Assembly (NCBI GenBank): GCA_949358305.1
Contig: OX442314.1
Span: 54,507,369-54,571,368, forward strand
DNA length: 64,000 nt
Direction: 5' to 3'
Source of the DNA: Strigamia acuminata
Taxonomy: Eukaryota > Arthropoda > Chilopoda > Geophilomorpha > Linotaeniidae
The translations under genes and the position numbers were made by a program. The notes beneath the pieces are model-generated. The model was given only the letters and a program-made list of their open reading frames with translations. It did no database searches and was not told the origin of the DNA. Positions 50,319-62,699 of the stretch are shown piece after piece. Each line of letters begins with the position of its first letter. Within the stretch, counting starts at the first letter, position 1.

Positions 50319-51690
50319 AACCACCAAATCAATCATTTGCATTTCGTTTTTTTACAGATCTCGAGATAAATTCATCATTAGGCATTCGTGCATGGAAGTA
50401 TTATAGGTGAGTAATTTACAATTTACAATTTACATTTTTTAATGATACAATTCAGGAGTCCACCTTTTTTGTTGCCATCGATTAATGGTTGTATTAAACT
50501 TAATCCAAAGAAAGAGTATTGGCTGTAATTTTAGTAAATGGATCCATCACCAGAAAAAAATTTCCTTGCAATCTATTGATGGTCGTATTAAGTTAAATCC
50601 AAAGGAGAATTGGGTCATTGAAACCAATTGGATTCATCGACAGAAATTGGAAACGGCAAGTTTTTTTAAAGGCTTTTATTTTACTTGGCTTGAATGTTTA
50701 ATTAAATTTATGTTTTTATTTTTAATTGAAGCAGATCGTTACCTTCAGGATTGGGAATCCAATATTGGCTTGCCAAGCCTGAACCAATATTGGATTGATA
50801 TTGGTCGATAATATAGGTCCAATTTTAACAACCCATTACTTAGCAAATACCGCAATGGGTATAGGTTGGTAGCAATTGATTGGGCCAATAACAAACAACG
50901 CCTAAGCCTAATTGATTAATTTTTTATTTTCATTTATAAAAGGACTGATTTGTGTTTGTTTTTGTTATATGTTTCTGTGTAGAATTTTACGCTCTTTTTA
51001 ATGGTATTAATAATGTTTGGATCGAAACTAGATTTGATTTTTTATTTGGCAAAAAAGAATTTTATTTTATTATTGTTGTGTTTAGATATGCTAATTGTCT
51101 GTGTTTGCAACTTATTGTAATGAACTAAATTGATTGTTGTTCTGGTTGCTCTTAGCAACCACACGAAATAAAGGACACTCGATGTCAAGCTTGAACTGGA
51201 ATCGGTTGTCTGTTTTCTCGTGTGCCTCTTCTAGTGATTAGGCCTGAAATATTGGTGTAATGTGTTAAATACAAGAACACCAAAATTATTGACAGAATTT
51301 GACCACGCCAATGGAATTATCATAAACTAACCAAATTTTAGAATTCCTCAGTTTTTTACACAGTCTCTAAAAATTAGGCTGAAATGTTGAAAATGCATTT
51401 TGATCATTTTGTAAACGTCTGGAACAGGTCTGGATTCAAACCAAAATAATTACATTTCTTTAGCATGGAGTTTTTATTATTTGTACTTCAACACTTAATT
51501 AGTTTATCATTGCTAGAGTCAGGTGAAATATAAAGTTGTTAATTATCCATCTAATGATTGGAACACCATCGGCAATGATGCAAGTTTGTATACTGCCTTC
51601 TGCATGTTTTTATATTGTAGCTGTGGCTGAATACTCTAATGTTTGACTTTTACAAAGTTTTGATGATTTCTTTAACATTTTTAAGAATTT
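50319..51690. other. Intergenic DNA with one diverged tandem duplication
   Basis: The stretches 50478-50562 and 50570-50652 are about 65% similar. They translate as INGCIKLNPKKEYWL and IDGRIKLNPKENWVIETNWI, a decayed repeated coding motif of unknown family. The rest (to 51690) is AT-rich; AATAAA occurs near 51166. Confidence 0.4.
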
Positions 51691-51694
51691 TCAT

Positions 51695-51910
51695 TATCTG
51701 CATCACTCCACACACTGCCCAATGGCCCCAAAGGTCATCCCTCCTTGAGGAGTGGTATGACCCGTATGGGGGAAAAAGGAAGCTGAGTGGTGTGGGGAAA
51801 GAGAAGAGCTCTGGGTCTCAACCGAGACAGACGTGTAGAAGTGAAGTCCTGAAGCCAGCAAAGACATTCGTGTCCTGTGCTGACTGCTCTCCTCCCTATT
51901 CATCACACTG
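51695..51910 (+). mobile_element. Truncated LTR fragment of the TGTGAC/GTCACA family
   Basis: CACACACTGCCCAATGGCCC CAAAGGTCATCCCTCC and TGAGTGGTGTGGGGAAAG follow the first third of the LTR at 60295 (CCACACACC..GCGGCCCCAAAGGTCA ... GTGGAGTGGTGTGGTGAG). The remainder is missing. Confidence 0.55.
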
Positions 51911-52291
51911 TATTTAGTTTTTAGTGGTTAAAGACGAGGGGCATAAATGAAGATTACCTTGGCTACAAACATTAGTTTTGCTACCGTTTAATTGTTTTCA
52001 CACTGATACTAGTAATTAGAGACTTAAGTTGCACTAGCTAGGCGACTCAAAACAATTTTCTTTTCTTTTTTCGAACAGTGTACGCAATGGCTACTGTAAA
52101 GAGTTTGATAATAGACGATTCCTAGTTATTAAGAGGAGAATGCCACTTGGTAAGTTGCTTTTATTAATTACGCACAAAATGGGATAAATTATTTTATTCA
52201 TTTATTCTTTTTAGACGACCAAAGGGGCAGTCCATAGCGCCAGCAAATGAAACAATTTTCCTTTTCAATCAGTGAACAAAAAATGTTGTTT
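51911..52291. other. Intergenic DNA
   Basis: No gene or repeat border recognised. Confidence 0.45.
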
Positions 52292-52299
52292 AGTTTATT

Positions 52300-52502
52300 G
52301 GTAGAATGACGGTTTACGGGCGACCCGTATTAAATTCAGTTCAAATTAAAGAAAAAATGACGGGTATTTTTTTTCTTTTTTTCTTAACAAGGGGGGGCTA
52401 GCGCCCCCCCTTGACCCCCCGCGAACCTCACCTTAACTGGTTTTATTAATGTGAAGGGAATTGGGCATTTAATACGGGTCGCCCGTAAACCGTCATTCTG
52501 CC
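52300..52502. mobile_element. 203-bp MITE with 8-bp target duplication
   Basis: The terminal inverted repeat of about 37 bp starts GGTAGAATGACGGTTTACGG on the left and is GGCAGAATGACGGTTTACGG when the right end is reverse-complemented (one mismatch). The duplication AGTTTATT lies at 52292-52299 and 52503-52510. The inside contains an imperfect GGGGGGGCTAGCGCCCCCCC hairpin. An 8-bp duplication suggests the hAT, P or Merlin type; the GG start is more like Merlin, but this is uncertain. Confidence 0.85.
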
Positions 52503-52510
52503 AGTTTATT

Positions 52511-53869
52511 GATTGTCTATGCCTCGACTGTTTATTGAATAAAATTTTATCACCACTTAAGAATATTCTGTATTTTTTAATTACTTTGGTCAAGTGACTA
52601 GGGGTGTAAACTCACCAGGCACATCTCACCCCAATTTGGGTGAGGCACTAATTAACCGTTTTGGTGCAACAATTCCTTTGTTGCAGATATGAAGTGCTCG
52701 AATTTAGAATTTTGGCACACTTTTAATTTCACCTTCAAACTAGTGGGTGAATTGAGACCTTTGCTATCTTTGCACAGTTCATTCAAAATTCATTTTATGC
52801 GAAGACAAAGGCTAGGGTTCATAAACCTTTGGGGCCGCTAAGTGTGTATGCTTAATTTGCCTTATGGATGATGTTATAGGTGAGAAAGAAATATTCTGGA
52901 GCTGAAATTCACGACATACAATTAGACAAATCAAATCAACTTGTCAACCAACAAATCAATATAATTTACACAAATGATGAGGAAACTGTTTCAAATTGAT
53001 ATTTCAAAACTATATGACTTGGGCAGACGAAAACTCCATAATCTAACGGGCATCACGAAAAGAAACAAAGAAAATATGGAATTTCATCACTGTTAAAAAA
53101 AAAAACAATTTTACAAAATTTTCAAAAAATTCAAATATTATATTATTCGTTGGTAAATGCTACATTCATTGGAGTGCAGGCCAACAATACCAACATCAGC
53201 ACAAATTGTAGGAAATAATAATAAATTTAAAAATTAGCAAAGAGAATAATTTTCAATTTTCGTTGTTCTTTCTTCCCGCCGCCATTTCCACGGGGCCTGG
53301 CACTCGTAAACAACAAACGACGGATCAAAATATCAGGAAAATAACTAACTAACGTAAAGAATTGTCAGAAAAAGAATCTTCAATCCTGTATCCACGCATT
53401 AGAACGATAATGGAGTTGAAACCAGCAACGAAAGGAGAGCGACCCGACCCCGACAAAACACGTGATCATTCGATCACAGTCGTATGCTGCAATTTGATTG
53501 GACTACAGAATTGCGCACGTGAAATTTTAGACGATTTTAAAATGTAAAACATTTAAACAAAATAAAATTTGTCCACAAATAAAATACATTTTATCCTATG
53601 AAATTGCATATTTGGGCTTAGGTAGCCATTCGACTCAGAAAAAGAAAAAAATAGAATTACTTGATGCACTGGCTTCATTGATGGTTGCCACATTAGAATA
53701 TTAAATAAACCTTCATTTCCCATTCTCTCGGATTGCAGTGGAAATGAAATAATGTTGACAATTTAGCAATTGCATGAAGAAAAAAAAATCATGGAATATA
53801 TTTTAGGTTTGCCTGGGAAGGTTCACGATTCCACCGTGTACGAGTCATTAAAACACTTTGAAGTTTCAA
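52511..53869. other. Intergenic DNA, a few weak traces
   Basis: The stretch 53150-53200 resembles 63775-63830 (GTAAATGCTACATTC, GCAG, ACAATACCAACA) and may be an edge of family X. A 61-codon frame at 53362-53547 (MELKPATKGERPDPDKTRDH, VVCCNLIGLQNCAREI) has no recognised family. Confidence 0.35.
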
Positions 53870-54520
53870 TGGCGTATTCATTTACAATATAGTCGTGCAA
53901 ATTCATGTGAGAAAGGCGACATACATGTGGGAATGCAGTCTTACAATACTTTAGTTGTAAATGGTGCCACAAATTTGCCGCACATCACATCAGAATAATT
54001 AACAGTTGACCAGAGCTCTCTTCTGGTTCCACTGGTCATCAGTTTATCCAGGGGTGACCACGAGGAGGTAGAGAGTTGGATTTTACACCCCCGAAATAAA
54101 ATGTACTCGATATCGACTATACACCAATTTTGAAAACGTAGTGAAAACAATCCCAAAAAAATTTCAAACAACACCACCAACCAGAATTTAGAAACAAAAG
54201 CATCTGGAATGAAAATACTCCGAATGTAAATGAAGAAAAGTGGAACAAATTAATGAGAAAACAGATCGAGAATCCGACGAAAAACAACGTACCGCTTGCC
54301 TCCATTGTGATATTTGTGGGACGGGGTTCACAATCACAAAAACACGGCTTTTTTTAACTATAGAAACAATCCCAATACTAATCTTTTGGATTTATTCTTT
54401 TTGACGGATTGTATGTAATTAATTACTGCAAAAATTAAAATCGTAAAAATAAAATACACGCGCGATTTACAATAAATAGTCTTATCTAAATCTTAAAACT
54501 ACAGCTATAAAAAGCCGACA
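53870..54520 (+). repeat. Dispersed family X, copy C (most diverged)
   Basis: The 46-bp subrepeats are degraded (53876-53990). The hairpin module at 54008-54095 is nearly intact but lacks the 14-bp GTGACTAAATCTAG loop. The tail is recognisable only in patches (GGGGTTCACA, AGAAACAATCCC, TTTTGGATTTA). The module is therefore better kept than its flanks. Confidence 0.7.
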
Positions 54521-55345
54521 CCAGGATGTACTCTCGTGTGGAATACGTATTATACACGTATTACACATCTGTTGATTTCTATCTCTAACTTGTAAGTCAA
54601 TCGGAATTAATATTGAAAATTTCCAAGTTGAATCACACTTTGTGATGTCGATAATTTGTATTTATTTTAGAATAAATAATTCGATTAGGTCAATTGAGAT
54701 GAAAGATAACTCTCCAAGTTCACTTCAAACCAATGTCGAAGTCTTCCTCGGAATTGGAACTGGACGACGTTGCCATCGTGATTTGCATCGCAGATGTGGT
54801 CGAGGAGGTTTGCAACGAAATACCGACATTAAGAGGAGTTGTTTTGACAAGAAAAAGGATTCAATGTTTAAATACTCTACAACTACTCAAAGCATAAGCC
54901 GAAAAAATAGTTCATTAAAGTGATGTAAGGAATTGCATCTAGAAACATCTAAACATCAATGCATACTGTCACGATCCGAGTTTTCACGCGTTTTGTTCAA
55001 GTTGAATAAACGGGCTTAAATAAGGGTTTTTTTTTTTCCAGGAATTTCTTTTAACACATTCTGTTGCCACTAACTTTAAACTCTGAAATTTAGCCAAGCG
55101 AGGGCGCTGCCGTCGTTGCTCGCCATTTTGGAACATTCCCGACACAGAACACAGGTCCACATGCACACATTCACCTCCATTTGCCTACATTTGTTTACAG
55201 GACAGGAAGGGTGAGTTTAAACTATTTGTAATTTTTTCCATCCAAACAGTTTCGACCCTGTGGACTCACGACGATGACGTTAAAGACGTTAAATTCATTA
55301 TTCCACAACTCGTTTTCGTGGTGGGTCCTCGGTTGAGGTTTGGGC
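54521..55345. other. Intergenic DNA
   Basis: A 93-codon frame at 54642-54923 shows no recognised motif. The stretch 54970-55210 has CpG-richer patches (GCGAGGGCGCTGCCGTCGTT) but no gene was assigned. Confidence 0.35.
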
Positions 55346-55349
55346 CCTG

Positions 55350-55970
55350 TATTTGGAACAGTTTGAGCAGTTGGTATCCTTAAACTCTATCCCAGATAAC
55401 AAGAAAAGACCTTTTTGGTTCTCTGTGCTCGGTTCCTGGAACATACCAGCTTACTCACAATCTGTTTACTCCGCACAAACTGAGTGCACTATTATTCGAG
55501 GACAAGCTGTTGACTCACTTCACCCCTGCCCCAAGACCAGTCGTTCAGCGTTACGTCCTCAGATCATAGAAATAAGCACCCGATGAATCTATAAGCAGAT
55601 ATATCGCTACCTTACACAGAATGGCCAAAAACACCGTTGCCACCACAACTGAGATAATACAGAACAACTTGTGCTCGACCAATTTATCCAGGGATCCGAA
55701 ATTGAACCCCTGAGGCAGAAGTTGCTAGGGAAAGACAACCTCACACTGGACCGCGCTGCAACCATAGCCATTGGATTTCAGGCTGCCAATCAACGAAATG
55801 CAATGCTGAAGACTAACACCAACTTTTCCACCATGCAAACGACTCCTTCGAAAGCATTCCAGGCACAGGTATTTGCTAAGCAGTGCACCAGTCACAGCGC
55901 CTCAACCAATGGCACGCCCCATCCAACTGATACAGTCATGGACAAAAAAAACTTCCCTGTTGTATAGTGG
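55350..55970 (+). pseudogene. Gypsy-type gag relic
   Basis: Frames read EQLVSLNSIPDNKKRPF, LFTPHKLSALLFEDKLLTHF and TPAPRPVVQRYVLRS (after a shift). Then LDQFIQGSEIEPLRQKLLGK and NLTLDRAATIAIGFQAANQR run to a TAG near 55966. This is the core pattern of a retrotransposon gag domain (Y/F-P...R-L-x-F-x-x-G...L-R-x-x-L-L...T-L-x-x-A). It is not closely related to the Gag at 37-39.7 kb. Shifts and stops are present, and no pol is adjacent. Confidence 0.6.
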
Positions 55971-56288
55971 TTTTCTGGTTGCCCGCCAGAGGCATGAAAA
56001 GCAGTTGAGATTAGATGACATCACAGATTCCATGTAGATCTGTTTTCATACAGGCAGAGCAACAACATTGCACCATCACAGCTCACTCTAATGGCTGCAT
56101 CGTAAACTACAATCAATTTCTATACATGTATAAATTAGTATTATTATTATTTGTAAAATTTAAAAATATTTCTAAATAAAATTATTACATTCTAACTCAA
56201 AAACTTTGCTTTCATTTTTTCTGTTGAAATTTTCTGAATTGTTTGGAAAATTTCATCTTATGCAAATTTTCTAAATAAAAACCAGCAG
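55971..56288. other. Intergenic DNA
   Basis: AT-rich; AATAAA-like words at 56175 and 56274; no gene supported. Confidence 0.4.
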
Positions 56289-56885
56289 ATGCCTCTCTCA
56301 GACATCGCTACAGAGCTAGGGTGTAGCGAAAAAACTGTTAGGAAGTGGGCAAATAAGTGGAGGAACGAAGACAATGTGGATCGTCAAGTTGGGAGTGATA
56401 GACCGAGAAAAACCAACGCACAAGAAGACGAAGACATTGTTACCCATTCACTAGCCAATCCTTTTGATGGCTCACAGGCGATAAAGGCAGAGCTCCACCT
56501 GCCAGTCACTTCAAGAACAATTCGGAGGCGCCTGTGCGAGCACGGGTTACGTGGGCGAGTTGCAGCACATAAACACTTCCTCACTGAAAACCATCAGGCT
56601 CTGAGAAGACAGTTTGCAGAATTAAATCTACTCTGAGACTGGAGCAATGTTGTCTTCTCAGACGAGTGCCATGTCAGTGTTGGAGAAGTGGGCAAGTCTG
56701 TGTTCGCAGACCAATTGGTGATAGATTTCATCTAGCTTTTATAAAGCTAAAGGTAAAACTTTTTTAATTTATAAATAATTTTAAATTCATCTTATATTTA
56801 TCTAATTTTAGAAACAAAGTGGCCGATTTGGCGCAAGTGAGTGGGCTTGGGAAAATCTGCAGACTCATCGGTTTCAATAGTATCC
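56289..56885 (+). pseudogene. Tc1-like transposase relic with an intron-like gap
   Basis: The open frame 56289-56636 encodes the paired-like DNA-binding half (MPLSDIATELGCSEKTVRKW, SRTIRRRLCEHGLRGRVA). After a TGA it continues with DWSNVVFSDECHVSV (first catalytic Asp), then after a shift VCVRRPIGDRF. At 56750 AAG|GTAAAA ... CTAATTTTAG|AAA (56811) looks like a short intron. It is followed by SGRFGASEWAWEN in the place of the SVxVWG strand. The rest is missing. It is a different subgroup from the Tc3-like relics. Confidence 0.65.
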
Positions 56886-57110
56886 AGACCCTACTTTAAA
56901 TTACTCGCCGACCCCTGTATTAAGGTGTTAAACATTTATCTCCCTTTTCACACCCCTTTGCAATTAGAGCAGATGGATACTTTCAGGACCAGTGCCCAAG
57001 AAAATGCCATATGATATGATAACCTATAATAACTGGCTAGATTCAATTCCTAGAGAACTTGCCTTCCCTTGTCTAACCACATTATTGATAACCCGCCTCT
57101 CCCAGATGTT
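56886..57110. other. Intergenic DNA
   Basis: No feature supported. Confidence 0.45.
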
Positions 57111-57290
57111 TTAGATCTTTAGATAGTATTTTGTTATAGACGTTTAGATAGTATTTTGTCTTAGATGTTTACATAGTATTTTTTCTTAGACGTTTAGATA
57201 GTATTTTGTTTTAGACGTTTAGATAGTATTTTGTTTTAGACGTTTAGATAGTATTTTGTTTTAGACGTTTAGATAGTATAGTATTTCTTG
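57111..57290. repeat. 25-bp minisatellite, about 7 copies
   Basis: The unit TTTAGATAGTATTTTGTTTT plus AGACG. The words TTTTAGACG and ATAGTATTT are shared with the 31-bp array at 0.5-1.0 kb. Confidence 0.88.
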
Positions 57291-59119
57291 GAAATTACAC
57301 AATCCAAACAATGCAAGCATACAACAGGAATAAATGATTACAAGTGATTTTATTCAGAAATTACACATTTAAATACTACACACAGATTTGGTGCCGCAAG
57401 GAGTGACCATATCAACTAACTATTGTGTTGCTTCCAAATGAAAATAGGAAAATACGAGCTGTTCATCCGAAAAAGTATAAATCAGACAAAAATATATTAA
57501 TTGATGGCTTATTTTAGGTTTACTTCGACTATTTAGGATTCAGTTTATATTTATATAAGTAAGATACACTATTAAATTATAAATTGGCTATCAAATAAAA
57601 ATTTCCTTGAAATGCAAATGGTATTTCAGAAAATGCATAAAAACATAGAAATCTTCAAAAATACATTTACATTGTTTTTCTATTTCAGTAGATATTTTTT
57701 AGCTACATTTAAGCAAATTTAATTTTTGATTTCACTCTGAAATGGAATTCAGATTGTGAAATCAGATATCTGTTTGCAGAAAGAAAACAAAACTAAATAA
57801 AATGTTTCATTTGACATCAGATCAGCTTGACAGATCAGGAGTTTGTGCAACATCATGAGCTAAAAATATTGCTGTTTAATCAAAAATTTATAACTAAATA
57901 TAATTGTAACAATGTAAGTTTGGCATGAGCGTTACTGAATTAAAGATCTGTGTTACTCTGTTTCATCTGGATTGCTTCCGGATTGGGGCCCAAACCCACG
58001 CAGAATCACATAATAATAACTAAAATCCCAATTGATTGAAAATTTGTAGCATCAGTATCATACATCGCATGTTGAAAAGAAATCTTTTGGAGATTCTCCT
58101 AGTTATGCATTTACCTGATGATTTAATTAGATTTGATGGAAATGGTGACAAACATAACAACCTCGAAACTCTGTGAAATTTATTCAAGTCCTCCATAATA
58201 ACAGTCTGAGTTTGAGCAGCAAGAAGCTCTCTCGGTTGATCTCTTCATCTGTGCTGAGACTTAGCTCTGATCAATGTAACATGTATCTAATGTAAAAAAC
58301 TTTCTTCTTCAGCACTGAGATTTATGGTGGATGTAAATACAACCCTCTATTTCTTTTGATTTTTTTTTTGAAATGTGTTGGTAAAATTTTTTTTCAATAA
58401 TTATTAGGTGCTATCCCCAGCATCATCCGTCAGTTGTTGCCACTTGTGGAAATGCAGGTATGTTTAAACTATGAATTTATGACTTTAATTAGCTTTTTAA
58501 TTTCATTAAATCTTTTAAGCAGTCTTATTCAAACAAAGAGACGTATAAAGCACCAAAGACAACGTCAGCTTGCGGTGAGCCGGTAGTCACCTATAAGGTT
58601 AAGTTTATATTTTCCCTTTATCAGAATTATTTCTGTTTGTATTTTATTTTTGGTTTGTTGTATTTTTTTATGTGTGTCTGGCAAGAGATAGGAATAAGTA
58701 GAAACATAGGGGCAGTTGCCAGGGCAACGAGCCTATAAGCCAGACAGGAAACAGGATGCACTTCTTGTAAAGAACACAGAAAAATTTTAGTCTGAACTTA
58801 GCATTTGTCTTGAAAACACCACAGAAAACTGTCTCTGAAAACCATTGAAAATTCATTGCTGCAGTTTGTGGTTATTTGACAATTTTGGACTCACTTTCTT
58901 GCAACACAATTGCCTTGTGTTGTGAGATATTTTCTTCTTGCTGCTATAGCCATTATTTATTGTAAGTAATTCATGAAAGCCTCTGCTTAAATTAATATTT
59001 CAATTAATCTCCTACAGTTGAGAAAGAAGTGAAAATAATTCAACAAATTCTGAACAAATTATAAATCAATTGGAAATTCCAGAACTGAACTACATTAAGA
59101 AAGCTCATGTCCATATCTA
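57291..59119. other. AT-rich intergenic DNA
   Basis: Nearly 1.8 kb with no convincing ORF, repeat unit or element end. Confidence 0.45.
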
Positions 59120-59425
59120 ATGATGTATTGGTGTGATATGAAACCCAAAGCAAAGGACAGTTTTTCAAGGAACTCTGCTACCGTTGCCGGCAAGTCTTCG
59201 AGAGGAGCTACTCCTCGATACTTCCACCGAGGTAGGCAGTGGAGCCATTCTGGCTCGAGCCATCGGGAGCAGCAAGCAGCTAACCCCACCGAAGCCTTGG
59301 CGCGTTCTGCTCAGGGCTTCCAAATGGATCCGTTGAAGAAACACGGAAAGGAACGCAATTTTAAGAATTTTCCTCGTTACCTTGGCTCCTATGATCTTGG
59401 GATATTTTTCAAAGGATTAGTATGA
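59120..59425 (+). other. Unrecognised open frame
   Basis: A 101-codon frame rich in Ser, Arg and Gln (SSRGATPRYFHRGRQWSHSG; EQQAANPTEALARSAQGFQM). A second frame at 59577-59823 after an AG at 59581 (RYASQQPRQLPATQGKRSPL) has a similar style. Together they could be a spliced basic protein or a retroelement relic. No family is recognised. Confidence 0.25.
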
Positions 59426-60294
59426 GACTTAATTTTTTTTTTAAGTTTCTCTCACGGAGATTTTATTTACTCATTGAATTTTTTTTCATTAATTTGATAA
59501 TAATTTAACAATTAAATAATAATTTAATCCTTTTGATGTGTGCACATTTGCTGCTATCATTTATTTATTTATTTATTTTTTAGATACGCAAGCCAGCAAC
59601 CCCGCCAGCTGCCTGCTACTCAAGGGAAACGAAGTCCCTTGCCCACTTTGCTCCTGCTGTGGCTGGTTAACAGCCATAGTAGCGGGAATCCACGCACTTG
59701 CTTGGGCGAATTGTGGTGGATCAAAAAGAAGGCCCAGCAACAACCCCTAACAGTCCACCTAACAGTGAAGGAGAAAATTGTTTCTCATGTTTTGGTTGTG
59801 TCCCTAAGTATGGGTAACACATGATGAAGTTGGCTCAATCTAGAATGAGCCACACCATTCGCTGGTTGGCTACTTACTAGACTGAGTGAAGAAGTAGAAC
59901 TGGCTCTACCGAGTTGCTCAAGCCATTAAGTTGACTTGGGTTCCCCCCATTACACTAAAGTAGAACAAACCTTTGCATCACCATGGCGTACGCCATCTAC
60001 ATCACAATTACAGGTTTTGACGCGGTCTAAAAGAAGAATGTTCTACCCATTAAATTTCGCATGGAATATTTGTGTGAGACCATTGGCCATTTGATTTATT
60101 TTTTGTGTATGTTTTATACAATTACGCCAAAGTTTAGTGCGTTATTCACAAGATTGTGAGAGACCTGTTTAGTTTTTCGATTTAGTTTTTGTGCAGTTGT
60201 GAACAAAAAAATTGCCATTTTCCAGGGAAAAGGCAACATTTTTTTGTCCACAACAGTACAATTGCACCAAAGACTGGTAAAATTTGTTCAGTTT
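59426..60294. other. Intergenic DNA
   Basis: T-rich to about 59580, mixed composition after 59830; no element border until the LTR at 60295. Confidence 0.4.
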
Positions 60295-60887
60295 TGTGAC
60301 CGCCAGGCCACCTAGGTGACCTGCGGCACTGCCACACACCACCGTGCGGCCCCAAAGGTCAACCCCTACGTGGGTAGTTGACCTAGCCCGGGGAGGAGGG
60401 AGTGGAGTGGTGTGGTGAGGAGGGAGTGGTGTGAGAGAGTTGAGTGCTGGACACGGCCTGAGAAGGACGTGTCTGCAGCAGCTCCCCGAGAGGAGAAGGT
60501 GTTCATCTGGGAGGGACAAGCAGTGTCCCGGTTTGACTCTGTACTCCTCACCATTCACCACGATGATACTCAGTATGACGGCTCCCACCGTTGTACAGCC
60601 TCCATGAGTGGACGCGTGGGTCGTAGGTAAGTACGACACGAATGTTAAGTCGAACCGACCACGCCACGCATTGGGTTCCCACCCAGTGCGCGGCGGGTCG
60701 GTTGCCGGTGCGGTGTGCCTTCGTGGCACCACTGCAGCGGGTGACGGGTTTCCCCATACCCCTAGACAACGCAATAAAGGCCAACCAACCAATATTGTGG
60801 GAAGTCTCCGTCATTTACGTGAAGTATGCGTCCCTACCAGGTGTTCTCAGTCCCCTGACTACACTGGGAGAGACCATAGCAGTCACA
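60295..60887 (+). mobile_element. Solo LTR, family TGTGAC/GTCACA, copy 3
   Basis: 593 bp with ends TGTGACCGCCAGGCCACC and CATAGCAGTCACA. The 4-bp duplication GTTT lies at 60291-60294 and 60888-60891. AATAAA lies at 60773-60778. A strong splice-donor-like GTAGGTAAGTACGACACG (60625-60642) is shared with copy 1. This copy keeps the intact 5' end and serves as the reference. Confidence 0.87.
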
Positions 60888-60891
60888 GTTT

Positions 60892-62365
60892 TTTTGTTTC
60901 GGTTTTAATTTCTATATTATTTCAGCATTTGGCTTATTATTAATGAATCGTTTGATTCATAAAGTTTTGATTGATTGTATAGTTTATTGCTTGTGTTAAC
61001 CAGGAATTTAGTAAGGAATGTATAATGTCTGATACTTGCATTATATCAAGAGTTGTTTTGTTGTTTATGCCTAATACACACAGTATTGTAATTGTGTAGG
61101 CATTTGATCGATTTGTTCTACGACCCGGTGTCTGGCTCGACCAATGGGAGTGCACCTTGTAAGGTGCCTTTTTGAGTGCAACTCTTATAATGCTCATAAT
61201 TCGAAAAGGTTTCACACTGAGCCTTTAACCTGGAAGGACAGTGGACATTGATTTCTGAACAATCAATTATCCATCTGGTGTCTGTGAGTCTCTAAAATAA
61301 AAAGAGCACCTTTGCTTTATCAGATGTGGTGATGGAATGGGAAACAACTCTTTTAATTCATGATGTAGACAAGTAATCTGTAGTCGTAGTTGTTTTTTTT
61401 TTTCAACGCTATATGCGCATCATTGTTAGGCGACTGCAGTTGCTACGTCACTTGTTTATAGTTACACTATCGAATAAACTTTTCCATTCCGTTAAGTCAA
61501 TGCCGTGTGTTATTTTATGGTTTTAATCAACAACATAATCCAGGTAGTAAAATTCTAACTGATGTATGGCTAATTAAATATTGCTTTGCCAATTATGGAA
61601 GAGTACATGCTAAACTCAATCTAACAAGAGTTACAAAGAGCATACTGTTTTTGTTAGTGTAGCTGGAAGACCTGTTTTATTTTTTTTCTTATTTACCATA
61701 GTATTTCCCCCATTCCAGTACCGTACCGTAAATTATGTGCATTCTCTTTGATGTAAATCAAAATTACGTATAAATACCTTTACAGTTTGAAAACCAGTAT
61801 AGAAGTTTACTGTTTTATCATATAAATTCTTTACTGCCAATCTAGAGTTCTGAAAATTTCTCAACACTACGGTAGCCTCTAATGTTACAATGTAGTAGAG
61901 TTTGGTTGCCAATTCACCTTTCAAGATTACTTCACTTTTTCAATGTTGTTGGACTTGTTCTGTAAGCTGTTGCATCACTGAGTTTTTAGTTTCGATTAAT
62001 TCTTCAGTGAAGCTACAAAATCCCTTTTTTAAAGCGCATGCAAATGGAGAAGTTGGAAAGTTCCTCAGACAGTTCATCTGATAGTTCCTGACAAAAATGT
62101 TGTTTTTTGACAAAAAATTGGGATTTACAGCATAACTATTAAATATATGCAAAAACAAAGTGGATAAACGTGTTCAGGAGCACTTTCTACACCAGAAACA
62201 AGCCGAGATTAGCATTTACAGAAAAAACATCTGAATGTCAGACATAAAGTTGAGCATTTGAAAAAAGGTAAGGAAATAAATGCAGCGATAGAAAAATCAA
62301 AGGAGTCTTCCAACAGCGATGAAAGATCAAAGAAAGAAGAAACGCCAAACAGTTAAGAGCATATT
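60892..62365. other. Intergenic DNA
   Basis: AT-rich, with a poly-T run at 61390-61402. Minus-strand frames at 61924-61733 and 62158-61940 are not supported by any motif. Confidence 0.4.
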
Positions 62366-62699
62366 TTGAAGAAGTTACGGATGAATATTATAGAGAACTT
62401 TGAAATCGACAGAGATAAAATTAAACAGATTCTGATGAATTTATTAGGTAGTCATTTATGTGCCCAGCTTAGACTTCTTAGCGTCGGGCAATTATACAAT
62501 ATCATTTTTGACAGATATCGAGCTGATAATGCTAAGAAATTCAAAAGTAATAATTCTTAAAGTTAAAAAAAAAATAATTATATACGTCGTAGCTTCAGTC
62601 CCCATATCAGAGTTTTCGCTCACAAATTTACGAAAAATGCAATATAAGGCTTCACTCGTCATGTACTGTGCCTACCGAACAGCCCAGAGCCCCGAAGTT
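62366..62699 (+). other. Short unassigned open frame
   Basis: 64 codons from 62366 (MKKLRMNIIENFEIDRDKIK) with a charged helical composition. It lies directly before family X copy D and may be the upstream coding part of that element. Confidence 0.25.
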
